From a virus, in the IMG/VR virus record IMGVR_UViG_3300021438_000016, positions 1 through 61,337 of that record: DNA of 61,337 nucleotides. One strand, given 5' to 3'. Numbering within the stretch: position 1 is the first letter of the stretch; each line of letters opens with the position of its first letter. The notes beneath the pieces were generated by a model. It did no database searches. It was not told the origin of the DNA and was given only the letters and a program-made list of their open reading frames with translations. The position numbers and the translations under genes were made by a program. Below, in pieces: positions 45,914-52,673 of the stretch.

Positions 45914-46387
45914 ATGGCACCCACTGCCAAGACCCACACCGTAACCGACCTCCCTCCAAACGTATCCAAGTACATCGACGTGCAGGAAAAAGACGCAAGC
46001 TCCCCCAAGTGGAGCGACCACTGGATCTGGACTGGCGTGTACCACTCGGACGGAATGCCACTCATCGGAAGCAAGACGGCCCATAGCGTTATCTACCGCT
46101 ACCTCAACCCTGAGATAGCAAAACTCGACGGGCGCATCCTGCGCCAGTGCGGAGATAAACGGTGTGTGAACCCTGCCCACATGCGGTACCCCATGCACGA
46201 GGGCCCGCTGAAGCTAAGCAAGTTAGACCCTGCCGTACGTAAGGCGTGGTTAGGCAGACCCTCAGGCTCCAGCGTGACCATCGCGCAGATAGAGAAGGAG
46301 CATGAAGAAAGTACCCCAGCTATCGTAAAAGTTTTACAAAGGATCGCAGAGGCGTTGGAGGAGGCAAACAAACTAGCAAGTAAGTAG
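45914..46387 (+). CDS. HNH-derived protein lacking a core histidine (157 aa)
   Basis: The middle follows an HNH_3 fold (HWIWTGVYHSDGMPLIG, RILRQCGDKRCVNPAHM), but the first histidine, H78 in the intact HNH gene at 57 kb, is Arg77 here. Cys79, Cys84 and His89 remain, so zinc binding may persist while cutting is doubtful. The C-terminus is a coiled helix (QRIAEALEEANKLASK). First gene after the candidate origin, with its own promoter and a GGAG ribosome site. It may be a DNA-binding regulator repurposed from a nuclease. Confidence 0.65.
   Translation: MAPTAKTHTVTDLPPNVSKYIDVQEKDASSPKWSDHWIWTGVYHSDGMPLIGSKTAHSVIYRYLNPEIAKLDGRILRQCGDKRCVNPAHMRYPMHEGPLKLSKLDPAVRKAWLGRPSGSSVTIAQIEKEHEESTPAIVKVLQRIAEALEEANKLASK
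46325..46337. promoter_or_regulatory. Palindromic repeat copy 3
   Basis: GTAAAAGTTTTAC lies inside the end of the HNH-derived gene, coding VKVL, about 170 bases before the next promoter. Confidence 0.8.
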
Positions 46388-46492
46388 GAAGGAGAGGAAG
46401 GGGTGGGAAGGACGTTCTTACCCCAAGTAAAAACTTGAGACTGCAAAGCAGTCCCTATGCCATAAAAACACAAAAATAACCCACCTAAAAAC

Positions 46493-46521
46493 TTGACAAA
46501 GTATATTCTTTGTGGTATAAT
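46493..46521 (+). promoter_or_regulatory. Perfect consensus promoter of module A
   Basis: TTGACA and TATAAT are spaced 17 bases: all 12 consensus positions match. It should fire strongly with the host sigma70 polymerase and drive the run of small genes from 46612. Confidence 0.93.
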
Positions 46522-46584
46522 GACCGTAGGTCATGTGGTGTTGTTCAGCCGCATGACCGAGGGGCAATCCCGCCCCGACGTAGC

Positions 46585-46597
46585 GTAAAAATTTTAC
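46585..46597. promoter_or_regulatory. Palindromic repeat copy 4
   Basis: GTAAAAATTTTAC is the only copy with a central A. It ends 14 bases before the start codon at 46612, directly 5' of the ribosome site. Confidence 0.85.
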
Positions 46598-46611
46598 AGA
46601 AGAGGTGTGAG

Positions 46612-46713
46612 ATGAGTGCTGAGAGAGTGATGAACTGGGTAGCCGCGTTTTGTGTGGGCTACGTAATCGGCGTGTCAATCGCCGCGTTGGTAATCTTTTA
46701 TTGGAGAGGGTGA
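46612..46713 (+). CDS. Single-span membrane microprotein (33 aa)
   Basis: The ATG follows a GAGG ribosome site and is the first start codon of module A. The product is short, with one hydrophobic helix (VAAFCVGYVIGVSIAALVIF) reaching almost to the end. An early membrane microprotein could change host membrane functions or exclude other phages; this is inference. It overlaps no neighbour, the next ATG lying one base after its stop. Confidence 0.7.
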   Translation: MSAERVMNWVAAFCVGYVIGVSIAALVIFYWRG

Positions 46714-46714
46714 G

Positions 46715-46900
46715 ATGAGAATTAACGGTTGGTCAATCGTGGATTCCCCTGCGGGGGTGTCGGTGCGGTACGAGACGCGTGACCCGGAGATATGTTTCCG
46801 GGTTGCTAATGACATGATCATCATTACGATCTACAAAAACTATGAGGACGACACGCCTGTAACTTTGACTGTGCCACTAGAGATGGAAGGGAGCGAGTGA
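46715..46900 (+). CDS. Small beta-rich early protein (61 aa)
   Basis: The product has alternating hydrophobic residues (VSVRYETRDPEICFRVAND, IIITIYKNYED) suggesting a small beta fold. It has a GAGAGGG ribosome site and joins the next gene through TGATG. Not recognised. Confidence 0.65.
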   Translation: MRINGWSIVDSPAGVSVRYETRDPEICFRVANDMIIITIYKNYEDDTPVTLTVPLEMEGSE

Positions 46901-47091
46901 TGGACAAGAACGAGGAATACGCCATGAGGCGCGTGTTAATTGCAAAAGCCGTTTTGAAGATCGTGCAGGACATTCAGAAAAATCACTACGATGCCATCGA
47001 GACTGTGCTTGCTTGGCATTCAACCGAAGATCTTGAAGCGTTCATTGAGTACGACAACCCCCCAACGAGGACTAAAGAAAATGCTAGTTAA
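46900..47091 (+). CDS. Small helical early protein (63 aa)
   Basis: Mostly helical (AMRRVLIAKAVLKIVQDIQ). ATG at 46900 overlaps the previous stop; a GTG one codon earlier is an alternative. It overlaps the next gene by 11 bases. Function unknown. Confidence 0.6.
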   Translation: MDKNEEYAMRRVLIAKAVLKIVQDIQKNHYDAIETVLAWHSTEDLEAFIEYDNPPTRTKENAS

Positions 47092-47287
47092 AAACGACGA
47101 CGGACAGATGGCGATCCGCAAGGACTGGGGACCGACACTGATCGGGATCGGATACACACGCCCCGGCCCAAAGAACTGCGCGGTCATATCGTGGGACATG
47201 GAGAGGTTGCAGACCAGTCTCCTGCTACGGCACAAGGCACCGATGCGGACCCGCTTAGTAAAACTTTTACGGTTTGGGAGAGTGTGA
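47081..47287 (+). CDS. Small early protein (68 aa)
   Basis: Begins MLVKNDDGQMAIRKDWG and ends in a basic segment (MRTRLVKLLRFGRV), part of which is encoded by palindrome copy 5. The ribosome site is only moderate. Overlap with the next start (TGATG) shows coupling. Not recognised. Confidence 0.55.
   Translation: MLVKNDDGQMAIRKDWGPTLIGIGYTRPGPKNCAVISWDMERLQTSLLLRHKAPMRTRLVKLLRFGRV
47258..47270. promoter_or_regulatory. Palindromic repeat copy 5
   Basis: GTAAAACTTTTAC sits in the end of the 68-residue gene (coding VKLL) and 16 bases before the start codon of the first GYT-family gene at 47287. Confidence 0.8.
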
Positions 47288-47514
47288 TGGATGGGTACAC
47301 GGTAGAAGAGTTTGAGGCGATGATGAAGTTGATGGGTACGCAGGGGATCTACAACACGGCAGTTGCCAACGGGTGGGCAAAGCCCCCTCTTATCCTGACA
47401 CCGCAAGAAAGGATGATGCTGGTCAATCAGTATCGTGCAAACAAGGACATCCCTGCATATTTTTTCAACCTCGGAGATCAGGGCAAGTGGGGAGAAAAGC
47501 GTGGAGAAGAGTGA
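47287..47514 (+). CDS. GYT-x-EEF family small protein, member 1 (75 aa)
   Basis: Begins MDGYTVEEFEAMMKLMG and later has LTPQERMMLVNQYRANKD. The same plan, GYTxEEFxA...LMG then P-x-x-R-x-x-x-I-x-x-Y, recurs in the next three genes, so they are tandem paralogues. The helical, acidic proteins may bind a host protein. Strong GGGAGAG ribosome site; overlaps the next member by 14 bases. Family not recognised. Confidence 0.7.
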   Translation: MDGYTVEEFEAMMKLMGTQGIYNTAVANGWAKPPLILTPQERMMLVNQYRANKDIPAYFFNLGDQGKWGEKRGEE

Positions 47515-47680
47515 AGAGGTCACCGGCTACACCGAAGAGGAGTTCAGGGCGATAGCCACGTTGATGGGGATAGGTACTTCTGTAAAGAACGTGTGGGTTG
47601 AGACGGAACCCATGACGCCTGAGTACAGGTTCAAGTTAATCCAAGCATATAGGAGGGTGTTAGAAAGTGGAGACTACTGA
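47501..47680 (+). CDS. GYT-x-EEF family small protein, member 2 (59 aa)
   Basis: A GTG start at 47501 with GGGGAG 8 bases upstream gives VEKSEEVTGYTEEEFRAI, aligning with the starts of the other members. It continues LMGIGTSVKN and MTPEYRFKLIQAYRRV. A longer in-frame form would lie mostly inside member 1 and has no ribosome site. Overlaps the next by 14 bases. Confidence 0.65.
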   Translation: MEKSEEVTGYTEEEFRAIATLMGIGTSVKNVWVETEPMTPEYRFKLIQAYRRVLESGDY

Positions 47681-47861
47681 AGACAAGATGGAGGGATACA
47701 CGCACGAGGAGTTCTGCGCTCTGCTTGATCTGATGGGGGTGAACTACGTCACGCGCGACCCGAACGCACGGAGCCCAAGGGATCGGATGAAGATCATCAA
47801 CTACTTCCGCTCGCAGAAGCGAGCAGAGCGCAAGGTGCAGGAGTTCTTGCATGAAATCTGA
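47667..47861 (+). CDS. GYT-x-EEF family small protein, member 3 (64 aa)
   Basis: GTG start with AGGAGG about 11 bases upstream; MEGYTHEEFCALLDLMG follows from residue 8, then SPRDRMKIINYFRSQKR. An ATG at residue 8 is an alternative. Overlaps the next member by 11 bases. Confidence 0.65.
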   Translation: METTEDKMEGYTHEEFCALLDLMGVNYVTRDPNARSPRDRMKIINYFRSQKRAERKVQEFLHEI

Positions 47862-48033
47862 GGAGGAAGAGGAAGAGGAAGAGATGGAGGGCTACACGCT
47901 GGGTGAGTTCCACGCGTTGCTCCTGCTTTTGGTAGACATAGAACCACGGCACCATGAGTTCATTGCGAAGTATTTTGGAAATGACATGACTCCGAAGCAG
48001 AGGATGGACTACATCAAGGTGCTCATGCGCTAG
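47851..48033 (+). CDS. GYT-x-EEF family small protein, member 4 (60 aa)
   Basis: An acidic run (MKSEEEEEEEE) precedes MEGYTLGEFHALLLLL, and the end TPKQRMDYIKVLMR matches the other members. The middle is shorter and lacks LMG. The run of E comes from GAG/GAA repeats, probably slippage. Last of the four tandem genes. Confidence 0.65.
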   Translation: MKSEEEEEEEEMEGYTLGEFHALLLLLVDIEPRHHEFIAKYFGNDMTPKQRMDYIKVLMR

Positions 48034-48094
48034 GCTTGAGTTGTGTTGATTTCGTTTTTGTTCGTACGTGGGCACACCCACTAGTTTGATTAAC

Positions 48095-48107
48095 GTAAAA
48101 CTTTTAC
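48095..48107. promoter_or_regulatory. Palindromic repeat copy 6
   Basis: GTAAAACTTTTAC lies in the gap after the GYT-family genes, 15 bases before the start at 48123, followed by AGAGAGG that is the ribosome site. Confidence 0.87.
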
Positions 48108-48122
48108 AGAGAGGACAAAGAA

Positions 48123-48914
48123 ATGAGAAGTGTCTTGCATAACCTGCCACGGATTCACAACTTCACATCGGCAGAGAGAACGTACAACAACATCGAGCCC
48201 ATCAGGGGGACGACGATCCGTCCGTTGGGTAATCGCAGAGCCAAGCACTATGCGATTGAGAAGATCAGCGACACGCAGTATGCGTGTACGTTGTACGGAC
48301 ACCGTGTAATAACCTACACAAAAGAGACCAAGCCGGGAGAGGGTACGCTGGGTGAGATTAGCCTGTGCGGGTACGACACACAGACCACGCGCGGGTTCAT
48401 CACGCGGGTGCTGGGTACAGACTGCTATTCACACAAGGGTAAAACCTACATTGAGATAGGCAAGAGAGTCACTGAGGTGGATGGGAAATACAAGGTCACG
48501 GGCGCGTACTACCTGCCGTCCAATCACACCTTGCAGATCCGTCACGCGCAAGTGTTCAACCCTGTGCCCGTGAAGAAAAAAGTCCTAGACCGTGAGGTTA
48601 CAAAAGAACTTCGGGACAAGTACAAGAATGAGATGGTCGCCGCCGAGTCCATGTTGCGTATGGGTACGCCGAGGTATAGCGAGGAGTACGACCCGCGCGA
48701 GAGGAAGGATTACTACAGTATGCAGTTCCTGACTGACCTCACGAGCGAGGAGATGAGTGAGTACCTGTGGTTGATCGCGGGGGACAGCTATGCCCACGAC
48801 CGCATTCAGCCTACGTACCGTTCATACATCGTGGACGCCCTGTATCACATTGCAGCGCTTGACGCTATAACTATTCACAAGGAGGTGGAGGTGCCCGTCG
48901 GACAACGGGCGTGA
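48123..48914 (+). CDS. Early protein of unknown function (263 aa)
   Basis: GAGG lies about 8 bases before the ATG. The N-terminal half is beta-rich (TQYACTLYGHRVITYTKET, GKTYIEIGKRVTEVDG), and the C-terminal half is helical (EVTKELRDKYKNEMVAAES, LTSEEMSEYLWLIAGD). No enzyme motif or family is recognised. It is the last gene before module B. Confidence 0.7.
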   Translation: MRSVLHNLPRIHNFTSAERTYNNIEPIRGTTIRPLGNRRAKHYAIEKISDTQYACTLYGHRVITYTKETKPGEGTLGEISLCGYDTQTTRGFITRVLGTDCYSHKGKTYIEIGKRVTEVDGKYKVTGAYYLPSNHTLQIRHAQVFNPVPVKKKVLDREVTKELRDKYKNEMVAAESMLRMGTPRYSEEYDPRERKDYYSMQFLTDLTSEEMSEYLWLIAGDSYAHDRIQPTYRSYIVDALYHIAALDAITIHKEVEVPVGQRA

Positions 48915-49000
48915 GGGTGGGGCGCAACACCCCAAAAAGTTTCCCTAAAAACTTGGGTCTGCACAACGCAGACCGTACGCCAAAAAGTTCCCCTAAAAAC

Positions 49001-49029
49001 TTGACATTGTACAGAAAGTATGTTATAAT
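49001..49029 (+). promoter_or_regulatory. Perfect consensus promoter of module B
   Basis: TTGACA and TATAAT spaced 17 bases, all 12 positions consensus. It drives the MoxR/VWA operon. Confidence 0.93.
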
Positions 49030-49093
49030 GACCGTAGGTCATGTGGCATGAAGCACATGACCGGGGAAGTTTCCCCAGACCGTAACCGTAACC

Positions 49094-49106
49094 GTAAAAC
49101 TTTTAC
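49094..49106. promoter_or_regulatory. Palindromic repeat copy 7
   Basis: GTAAAACTTTTAC, preceded by a short CCGTAA triplication, ends 20 bases before the MoxR start codon. Confidence 0.85.
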
Positions 49107-49126
49107 ACACAGAGGAAGTTAGAGAA

Positions 49127-50203
49127 ATGGCTCAGATCAATCTTGCAAACAAGACCGTATCCCTTGCCGAAGCCGCCCGCCTGATCGAAGCGGTGGGCAC
49201 GAGCGTCACCATCATGCTTCAGGGCGAGCCGGGTATCGGTAAGTCCAGCATCCTGAAGATGATGAGCGACAAGACCCCGGACGGTGAGACTCGCATCAAG
49301 TCCTACATCGACGTGACTAACTTAGATCTCGGCGACATCGCTATGCCTTGGATCAACAAAGAGGACGGGTGCACACACTACGTACCCAACGCGCGGTTCG
49401 GGTTGCACACAGGCGCACCTGTGTTACTGATGCTCGACGAGTTGAGCAAGGGCCCCGACGCTATTCAGAACATGCTCCTGCCATTGTGTCTTGAGCGCCG
49501 CATGGGTGAGAAGAAGAATCACAAGAACACGATTATCTTTGCAACAGGCAACCTGTCCGGTGACGGGGTGGGCGACAAGCTCAAGCCCCATGCAATGAAT
49601 CGCTTCACGGTGGTGAAGGTTCGCAAGCCTACGTACAGCGAGTGGATCGAGTGGGGTATCGCCAACGGCATCGTGCCTGAGGTGCTCGCGGCAGTGAAGC
49701 AGTTCCCCGACTGCCTTGCATCGTATCAAGACGGTGACTCTCAGAAAGAGAACACCATGATCTATCACCCGACCCGCGCAGTGCAGGCGTTCGTATCCCC
49801 ACGGTCGCTAGAAAAAGCTAGTGACATCGTACGTATGCGTCGCGTGATCGGTGACGATCCGATGGAGGCCGCGCTGATCGGTACTGTGGGCGCGACGTTC
49901 GCACAGAAGCTGATGACGTTCCTGCACGTAGCAGATCAACTGCCAGCGCGTGAGAACTATCTTAACAACCCCGAGACTTGTCCCGTCCCTACCGACCCCA
50001 TGGCTCTGTGCATGTTGGTGTTTAGTGCAGTGACGTGGGTCGAGCGCAAGGACATGGACGCATGGATGAAGTACCTGCAACGCTTCAGCAAAGAGCATCA
50101 GGCTCTGTTCTGTACGGGTATCTGGAACTCACCCAAGCAGGGCATGGCGGCGACGTGCCGACCGTTCGTTGACTGGGCGCGGGTCAACAAGTACATCCTG
50201 TGA
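49127..50203 (+). CDS. MoxR-type AAA+ ATPase (358 aa)
   Basis: Walker A GEPGIGKSS (33-41), Walker B LLMLDE (100-105), sensor 1 ATGN (139-142) and MNRF (158-161) with a candidate arginine finger. The layout and the SPRSLEKASDIVR stretch fit MoxR-family ATPases that remodel proteins together with a VWA partner. That partner is encoded two genes downstream (50398). It may remodel a host or phage complex early in infection. Promoter, structured leader and palindrome lie directly upstream; AGAGGAAG is the ribosome site. Confidence 0.85.
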   Translation: MAQINLANKTVSLAEAARLIEAVGTSVTIMLQGEPGIGKSSILKMMSDKTPDGETRIKSYIDVTNLDLGDIAMPWINKEDGCTHYVPNARFGLHTGAPVLLMLDELSKGPDAIQNMLLPLCLERRMGEKKNHKNTIIFATGNLSGDGVGDKLKPHAMNRFTVVKVRKPTYSEWIEWGIANGIVPEVLAAVKQFPDCLASYQDGDSQKENTMIYHPTRAVQAFVSPRSLEKASDIVRMRRVIGDDPMEAALIGTVGATFAQKLMTFLHVADQLPARENYLNNPETCPVPTDPMALCMLVFSAVTWVERKDMDAWMKYLQRFSKEHQALFCTGIWNSPKQGMAATCRPFVDWARVNKYIL

Positions 50204-50216
50204 GGTGAGGATGTAT

Positions 50217-50345
50217 ATGAAAGTTTACTTTAGAGGTAGTGGCAACAAAGCCCCGTTCGTCATTGAGACTAATCTTGATTGGGCGATACCCTATTGGACT
50301 GCCCGTAAAAAACACAACCCTAAAATATTTTGGGTGTTTGCGTAA
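50217..50345 (+). CDS. Small aromatic-rich protein (42 aa)
   Basis: The ATG at 50217 has GAGG about 8 bases upstream. MKVYFRGSGNKAPFVIETN is followed by DWAIPYWTARKKHNPKIFW. Its TAA stop is provided by palindrome copy 8. An ATG two codons earlier is less well spaced. It lies between the two partners of the MoxR pair. Unknown function. Confidence 0.55.
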   Translation: MKVYFRGSGNKAPFVIETNLDWAIPYWTARKKHNPKIFWVFA

Positions 50346-50354
50346 AACTTTTAC
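50342..50354. promoter_or_regulatory. Palindromic repeat copy 8
   Basis: GTAAAACTTTTAC supplies the stop codon of the 42-residue gene. A GGGGGC...GGCCCCC hairpin follows between it and the VWA start codon, 43 bases downstream. Confidence 0.85.
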
Positions 50355-50397
50355 AACGGGGGCGCAACACCATGGCCCCCAACAACTGGAGAGAGTG

Positions 50398-51609
50398 ATG
50401 TTTAAAGATACATTGACAGTCGAGCAACGCATCGAGCGTAGCCACGTGCAACTCATGAAGGACAAGCGGTTCGTGCGCTGGTCTGGGTTGTTCATGATCG
50501 GCAAGGTTGAGGTGGTGGACAACCCCTTCGTGACTGCATGTACCAACGGGCGTGACGTTCTGTATGGGCGTGAGTTCTGCAAAGATCTCACCGAGAAGGA
50601 ACTCAACTTCCTTGTCATGCACGAGAATATGCACAAGGCGTACCGTCACCTGACTACGTGGAAGCATCTGTTCAAAGAGGACAAGCGGTGTGCCGGTGCG
50701 GCGTGTGACTACGTGATCAACCAGCAGTTGGTTGACTACGACCCCAACGGTTCGATGCTTCAGATGATCGAGGGTGGTCTGATCGACGAGAAGTATCGCG
50801 GCATGGACACCCAGCAGATCTACGACATTCTCCGTCAGAAGAAGAAAGAGAAAGGCAAGGGTCGCAAGCCGGGGGACCAGCCCTGCGAGGGTAACGAGGA
50901 TGGGCTCGATGGGTTTGACGAGCACGACTTCGAGGGAGCGGAGCAGATTAGCGAGGAGGATAAGAAAGTATTGACACGCCAGATCGAGGACGCGCTACGC
51001 CAAGGTGGCATGTTGGCGGGCAAGCTCGGTGCTAACGCTGACAAACTATTCGACGAACTTGTCGATCCCAAGGTTGACTGGAAGGAAGTGTTCCGTCAGT
51101 GGTGCAAGGCAGTGGCGGCAGGGCGTGATCGTTCTACGTGGCGCAAGCCCAACCGTAGGTTCTTACACAACGACATCATCATGCCTAGCATGGAGAGCGT
51201 CACCCTTGGTCGCATTGTCGTAGGTATTGATACGTCCGGGTCTATTGGCAGTGCCGCACTTGCTGAGTTCTTTTCCGAGCTTGTCGGTATCTGTACAGAT
51301 GTGGTGCCTGAGTGTGTCGATCTTCTGTATTGGGATACCAAGATCGCTTCGCACGAGGTGTACTCGCAGGACATGCTCGGGTCTATCGTCAACACGACCA
51401 AGCCCAAGGGTGGCGGGGGCACTGACCCCGACTGCATCCCCGTCTATATTAAGAAGGAACGCATGGACCCGGTGTGCGTGGTCATCCTGACCGACGGGTA
51501 TATCGGACGATGTGAGGAAGATTTATGGACAGGTCTCGCGCCAACGCTCTGGGTAGTGACTCAGAACAAGGGGTGGAAGCCCCCGTACGGTCAATCAGTC
51601 AACATGTAG
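50398..51609 (+). CDS. DUF2201-type metallopeptidase / VWA-like protein (403 aa)
   Basis: An N-terminal putative zinc-peptidase domain has HENMH (75-79) and CDYVINQQL (103-111), the DUF2201 pattern. An acidic, Gln/Lys-rich linker (145-195) leads to a VWA-like domain with MIDAS residues DTSGS (278-282), a Thr in GGGGTDP (338-344) and TDG (365-367). It is the usual partner of MoxR ATPases; the VWA part would bind targets. GGAGAG ribosome site. Whether the peptidase is active is not known. Confidence 0.85.
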   Translation: MFKDTLTVEQRIERSHVQLMKDKRFVRWSGLFMIGKVEVVDNPFVTACTNGRDVLYGREFCKDLTEKELNFLVMHENMHKAYRHLTTWKHLFKEDKRCAGAACDYVINQQLVDYDPNGSMLQMIEGGLIDEKYRGMDTQQIYDILRQKKKEKGKGRKPGDQPCEGNEDGLDGFDEHDFEGAEQISEEDKKVLTRQIEDALRQGGMLAGKLGANADKLFDELVDPKVDWKEVFRQWCKAVAAGRDRSTWRKPNRRFLHNDIIMPSMESVTLGRIVVGIDTSGSIGSAALAEFFSELVGICTDVVPECVDLLYWDTKIASHEVYSQDMLGSIVNTTKPKGGGGTDPDCIPVYIKKERMDPVCVVILTDGYIGRCEEDLWTGLAPTLWVVTQNKGWKPPYGQSVNM

Positions 51610-51776
51610 GAGAGCACACACAAGAAGAACTTATCGCACTGCTTGCCCTGTCTGGCATCGAGGTGGAGTACATCGACGAGGTGGCTCTGCTTCGTGTCAC
51701 GGGGCACAACGACGACGACTCAGCAATACTTAAAGCGCTATTGCGTAAAACTTTTACAGAGAGCAAATCATCATGA
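51525..51776 (+). CDS. Small protein, possible distant GYT-family member (83 aa)
   Basis: Starts inside the end of the VWA gene (85-base overlap) with a GAGGAAG ribosome site. Residues about 30-43 (EHTQEELIALLALSG) resemble the GYT-x-EEF-x-ALL-x-LMG motif, and ILKALLRKTF ends the helix-rich part. No in-frame ATG or GTG with a ribosome site lies after the VWA stop, supporting the overlapping start. Membership of the family is suggestive only. Confidence 0.55.
   Translation: MDRSRANALGSDSEQGVEAPVRSISQHVGEHTQEELIALLALSGIEVEYIDEVALLRVTGHNDDDSAILKALLRKTFTESKSS
51745..51757. promoter_or_regulatory. Palindromic repeat copy 9
   Basis: GTAAAACTTTTAC lies in the end of the 83-residue gene (coding RKTF) and 15 bases before the start at 51773, with AGAGAG next to it. 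Confidence 0.85.
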
Positions 51777-52657
51777 CTTCGATCATCACGACCCCAACCT
51801 TCGGCCCATCCATCGCATCCAGCGCCATGCTGGTCAACCTCAGCGTAGGCAACTGGACCGCTCGCAAGCTAGATCGCAAAGTTAGCGAGGACGTAGACAA
51901 GCAGAACAATACGATGGGACGAGCGGGCAACTACCATAAGAACTTACTGGCAGGTGCACAACAACTCGATCTGATAAACAAGTTCGTAGCTAACACGCGC
52001 AACCGGCACTATCACCTCACACTGCCATGGGCAGACACCGGCCCACGCTTGCTCCCGATGAAGCGGTTCTTCGACTACAAGGCAGAGGCAGACACATGGA
52101 TCGGCAAGTACAACGAGATGGTCAAGGAGTTCTTCGTAGCCTACCCGACCATGGTCAGTGCCGCCGCGTTCCAACTCGGTGCAATGTTTGATCGCTCCGA
52201 GTACCCAGAGGTCGAGCAGTTGCAGAGGAAGTTTTACATGGAGGTCAACTTCTGGCCTGTGCCGGAGACCGGAGACTTTCGTGTTGACTGCGAGATGCAG
52301 ATCCGTGACGAACTCAACGAGCACTACCGTCAGCTATACGACAAGCAGGTGGGTGCGGCTATGGGCGACGCGTGGTCACGCTTGCACACGGTGCTCAAGC
52401 ATCTGGTTGACCGACTGACTGACGGGGAGGAGGGTGACCGTAAGATCTTCCAGTCATCCATGATCGAGAAGGCTAACGAACTTATCGACACGCTCGACAG
52501 CATGAACATCACCAACGACCCGCAGTTGGAAGGTGCGCGTGCTCATCTTGCCGCCGCCCTTGCCGGTGTCTCCGTAAAAGATTTACGAGATTCCAAAGCT
52601 GTACGCTTCGATGTACGTACACAAGTCGAAGACATCCTCAACAAGTTTGCATTTTAA
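51773..52657 (+). CDS. Protein of MoxR/VWA operon, possibly DUF3150-like (294 aa)
   Basis: Mostly helical, with SIASSAMLVNLSVGNWTARK, ARNRHYHLTLPWADTG-like and DRLTDGEEGDRKIFQSSMI segments. DUF3150 proteins, which I recall beside MoxR-VWA pairs in phages, have this size and a similar helical build, so a link is likely but unproven. It may form a third part of the system. A one-mismatch copy of the palindrome lies in its end. Confidence 0.6.
   Translation: MTSIITTPTFGPSIASSAMLVNLSVGNWTARKLDRKVSEDVDKQNNTMGRAGNYHKNLLAGAQQLDLINKFVANTRNRHYHLTLPWADTGPRLLPMKRFFDYKAEADTWIGKYNEMVKEFFVAYPTMVSAAAFQLGAMFDRSEYPEVEQLQRKFYMEVNFWPVPETGDFRVDCEMQIRDELNEHYRQLYDKQVGAAMGDAWSRLHTVLKHLVDRLTDGEEGDRKIFQSSMIEKANELIDTLDSMNITNDPQLEGARAHLAAALAGVSVKDLRDSKAVRFDVRTQVEDILNKFAF
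52574..52586. promoter_or_regulatory. Palindromic repeat copy 10, one mismatch
   Basis: GTAAAAGATTTAC differs at one position from the perfect arms. It is inside the 294-residue gene (coding VKDL), 87 bases before the next start. May be a decayed or weaker site. Confidence 0.6.
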
Positions 52658-52673
52658 TTTTAGGAGAGAGAGC

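Larger units (their letters stand above)
46428..46611 (+). promoter_or_regulatory. Control module A: hairpin, promoter, structured leader
   Basis: In order: AAAAACTTG, a hairpin GACTGC-AAA-GCAGTC (46439-46453), a second AAAAACTTG that includes the -35, a consensus promoter, a stem of 10 bp (46529-46538 with 46549-46558) at the predicted RNA 5' end, a GGGGC/GCCCC hairpin (46561-46576), palindrome copy 4, and a GAGG ribosome site. The same order recurs at 48.94-49.13 kb, with an identical stretch of about 20 bases from the -10 onward. Confidence 0.8.
48944..49126 (+). promoter_or_regulatory. Control module B: hairpin, promoter, structured leader
   Basis: Same order as module A: TAAAAACTTG, a hairpin GGTCTGC/GCAGACC (48956-48974), a second TAAAAACTTG with the -35, consensus promoter, a 9-bp stem at the predicted RNA start (49037-49045 with 49054-49062), GGGGAA/TTCCCC hairpin (49063-49076), palindrome copy 7 and a ribosome site. 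In the upstream hairpin an A-T pair of module A is a T-A pair here, a compensatory change. Confidence 0.82.

Noticed and set aside
45704-46198. Minus-strand frame opposite the HNH-derived gene
   Set aside because: The + strand gene has a promoter, ribosome site and a recognisable fold; the minus frame has none.
48585-50925. Long minus-strand reading frames opposite the early genes
   Set aside because: They lie opposite well-supported genes, lack ribosome sites and show His/Leu/Val-rich shadow composition.
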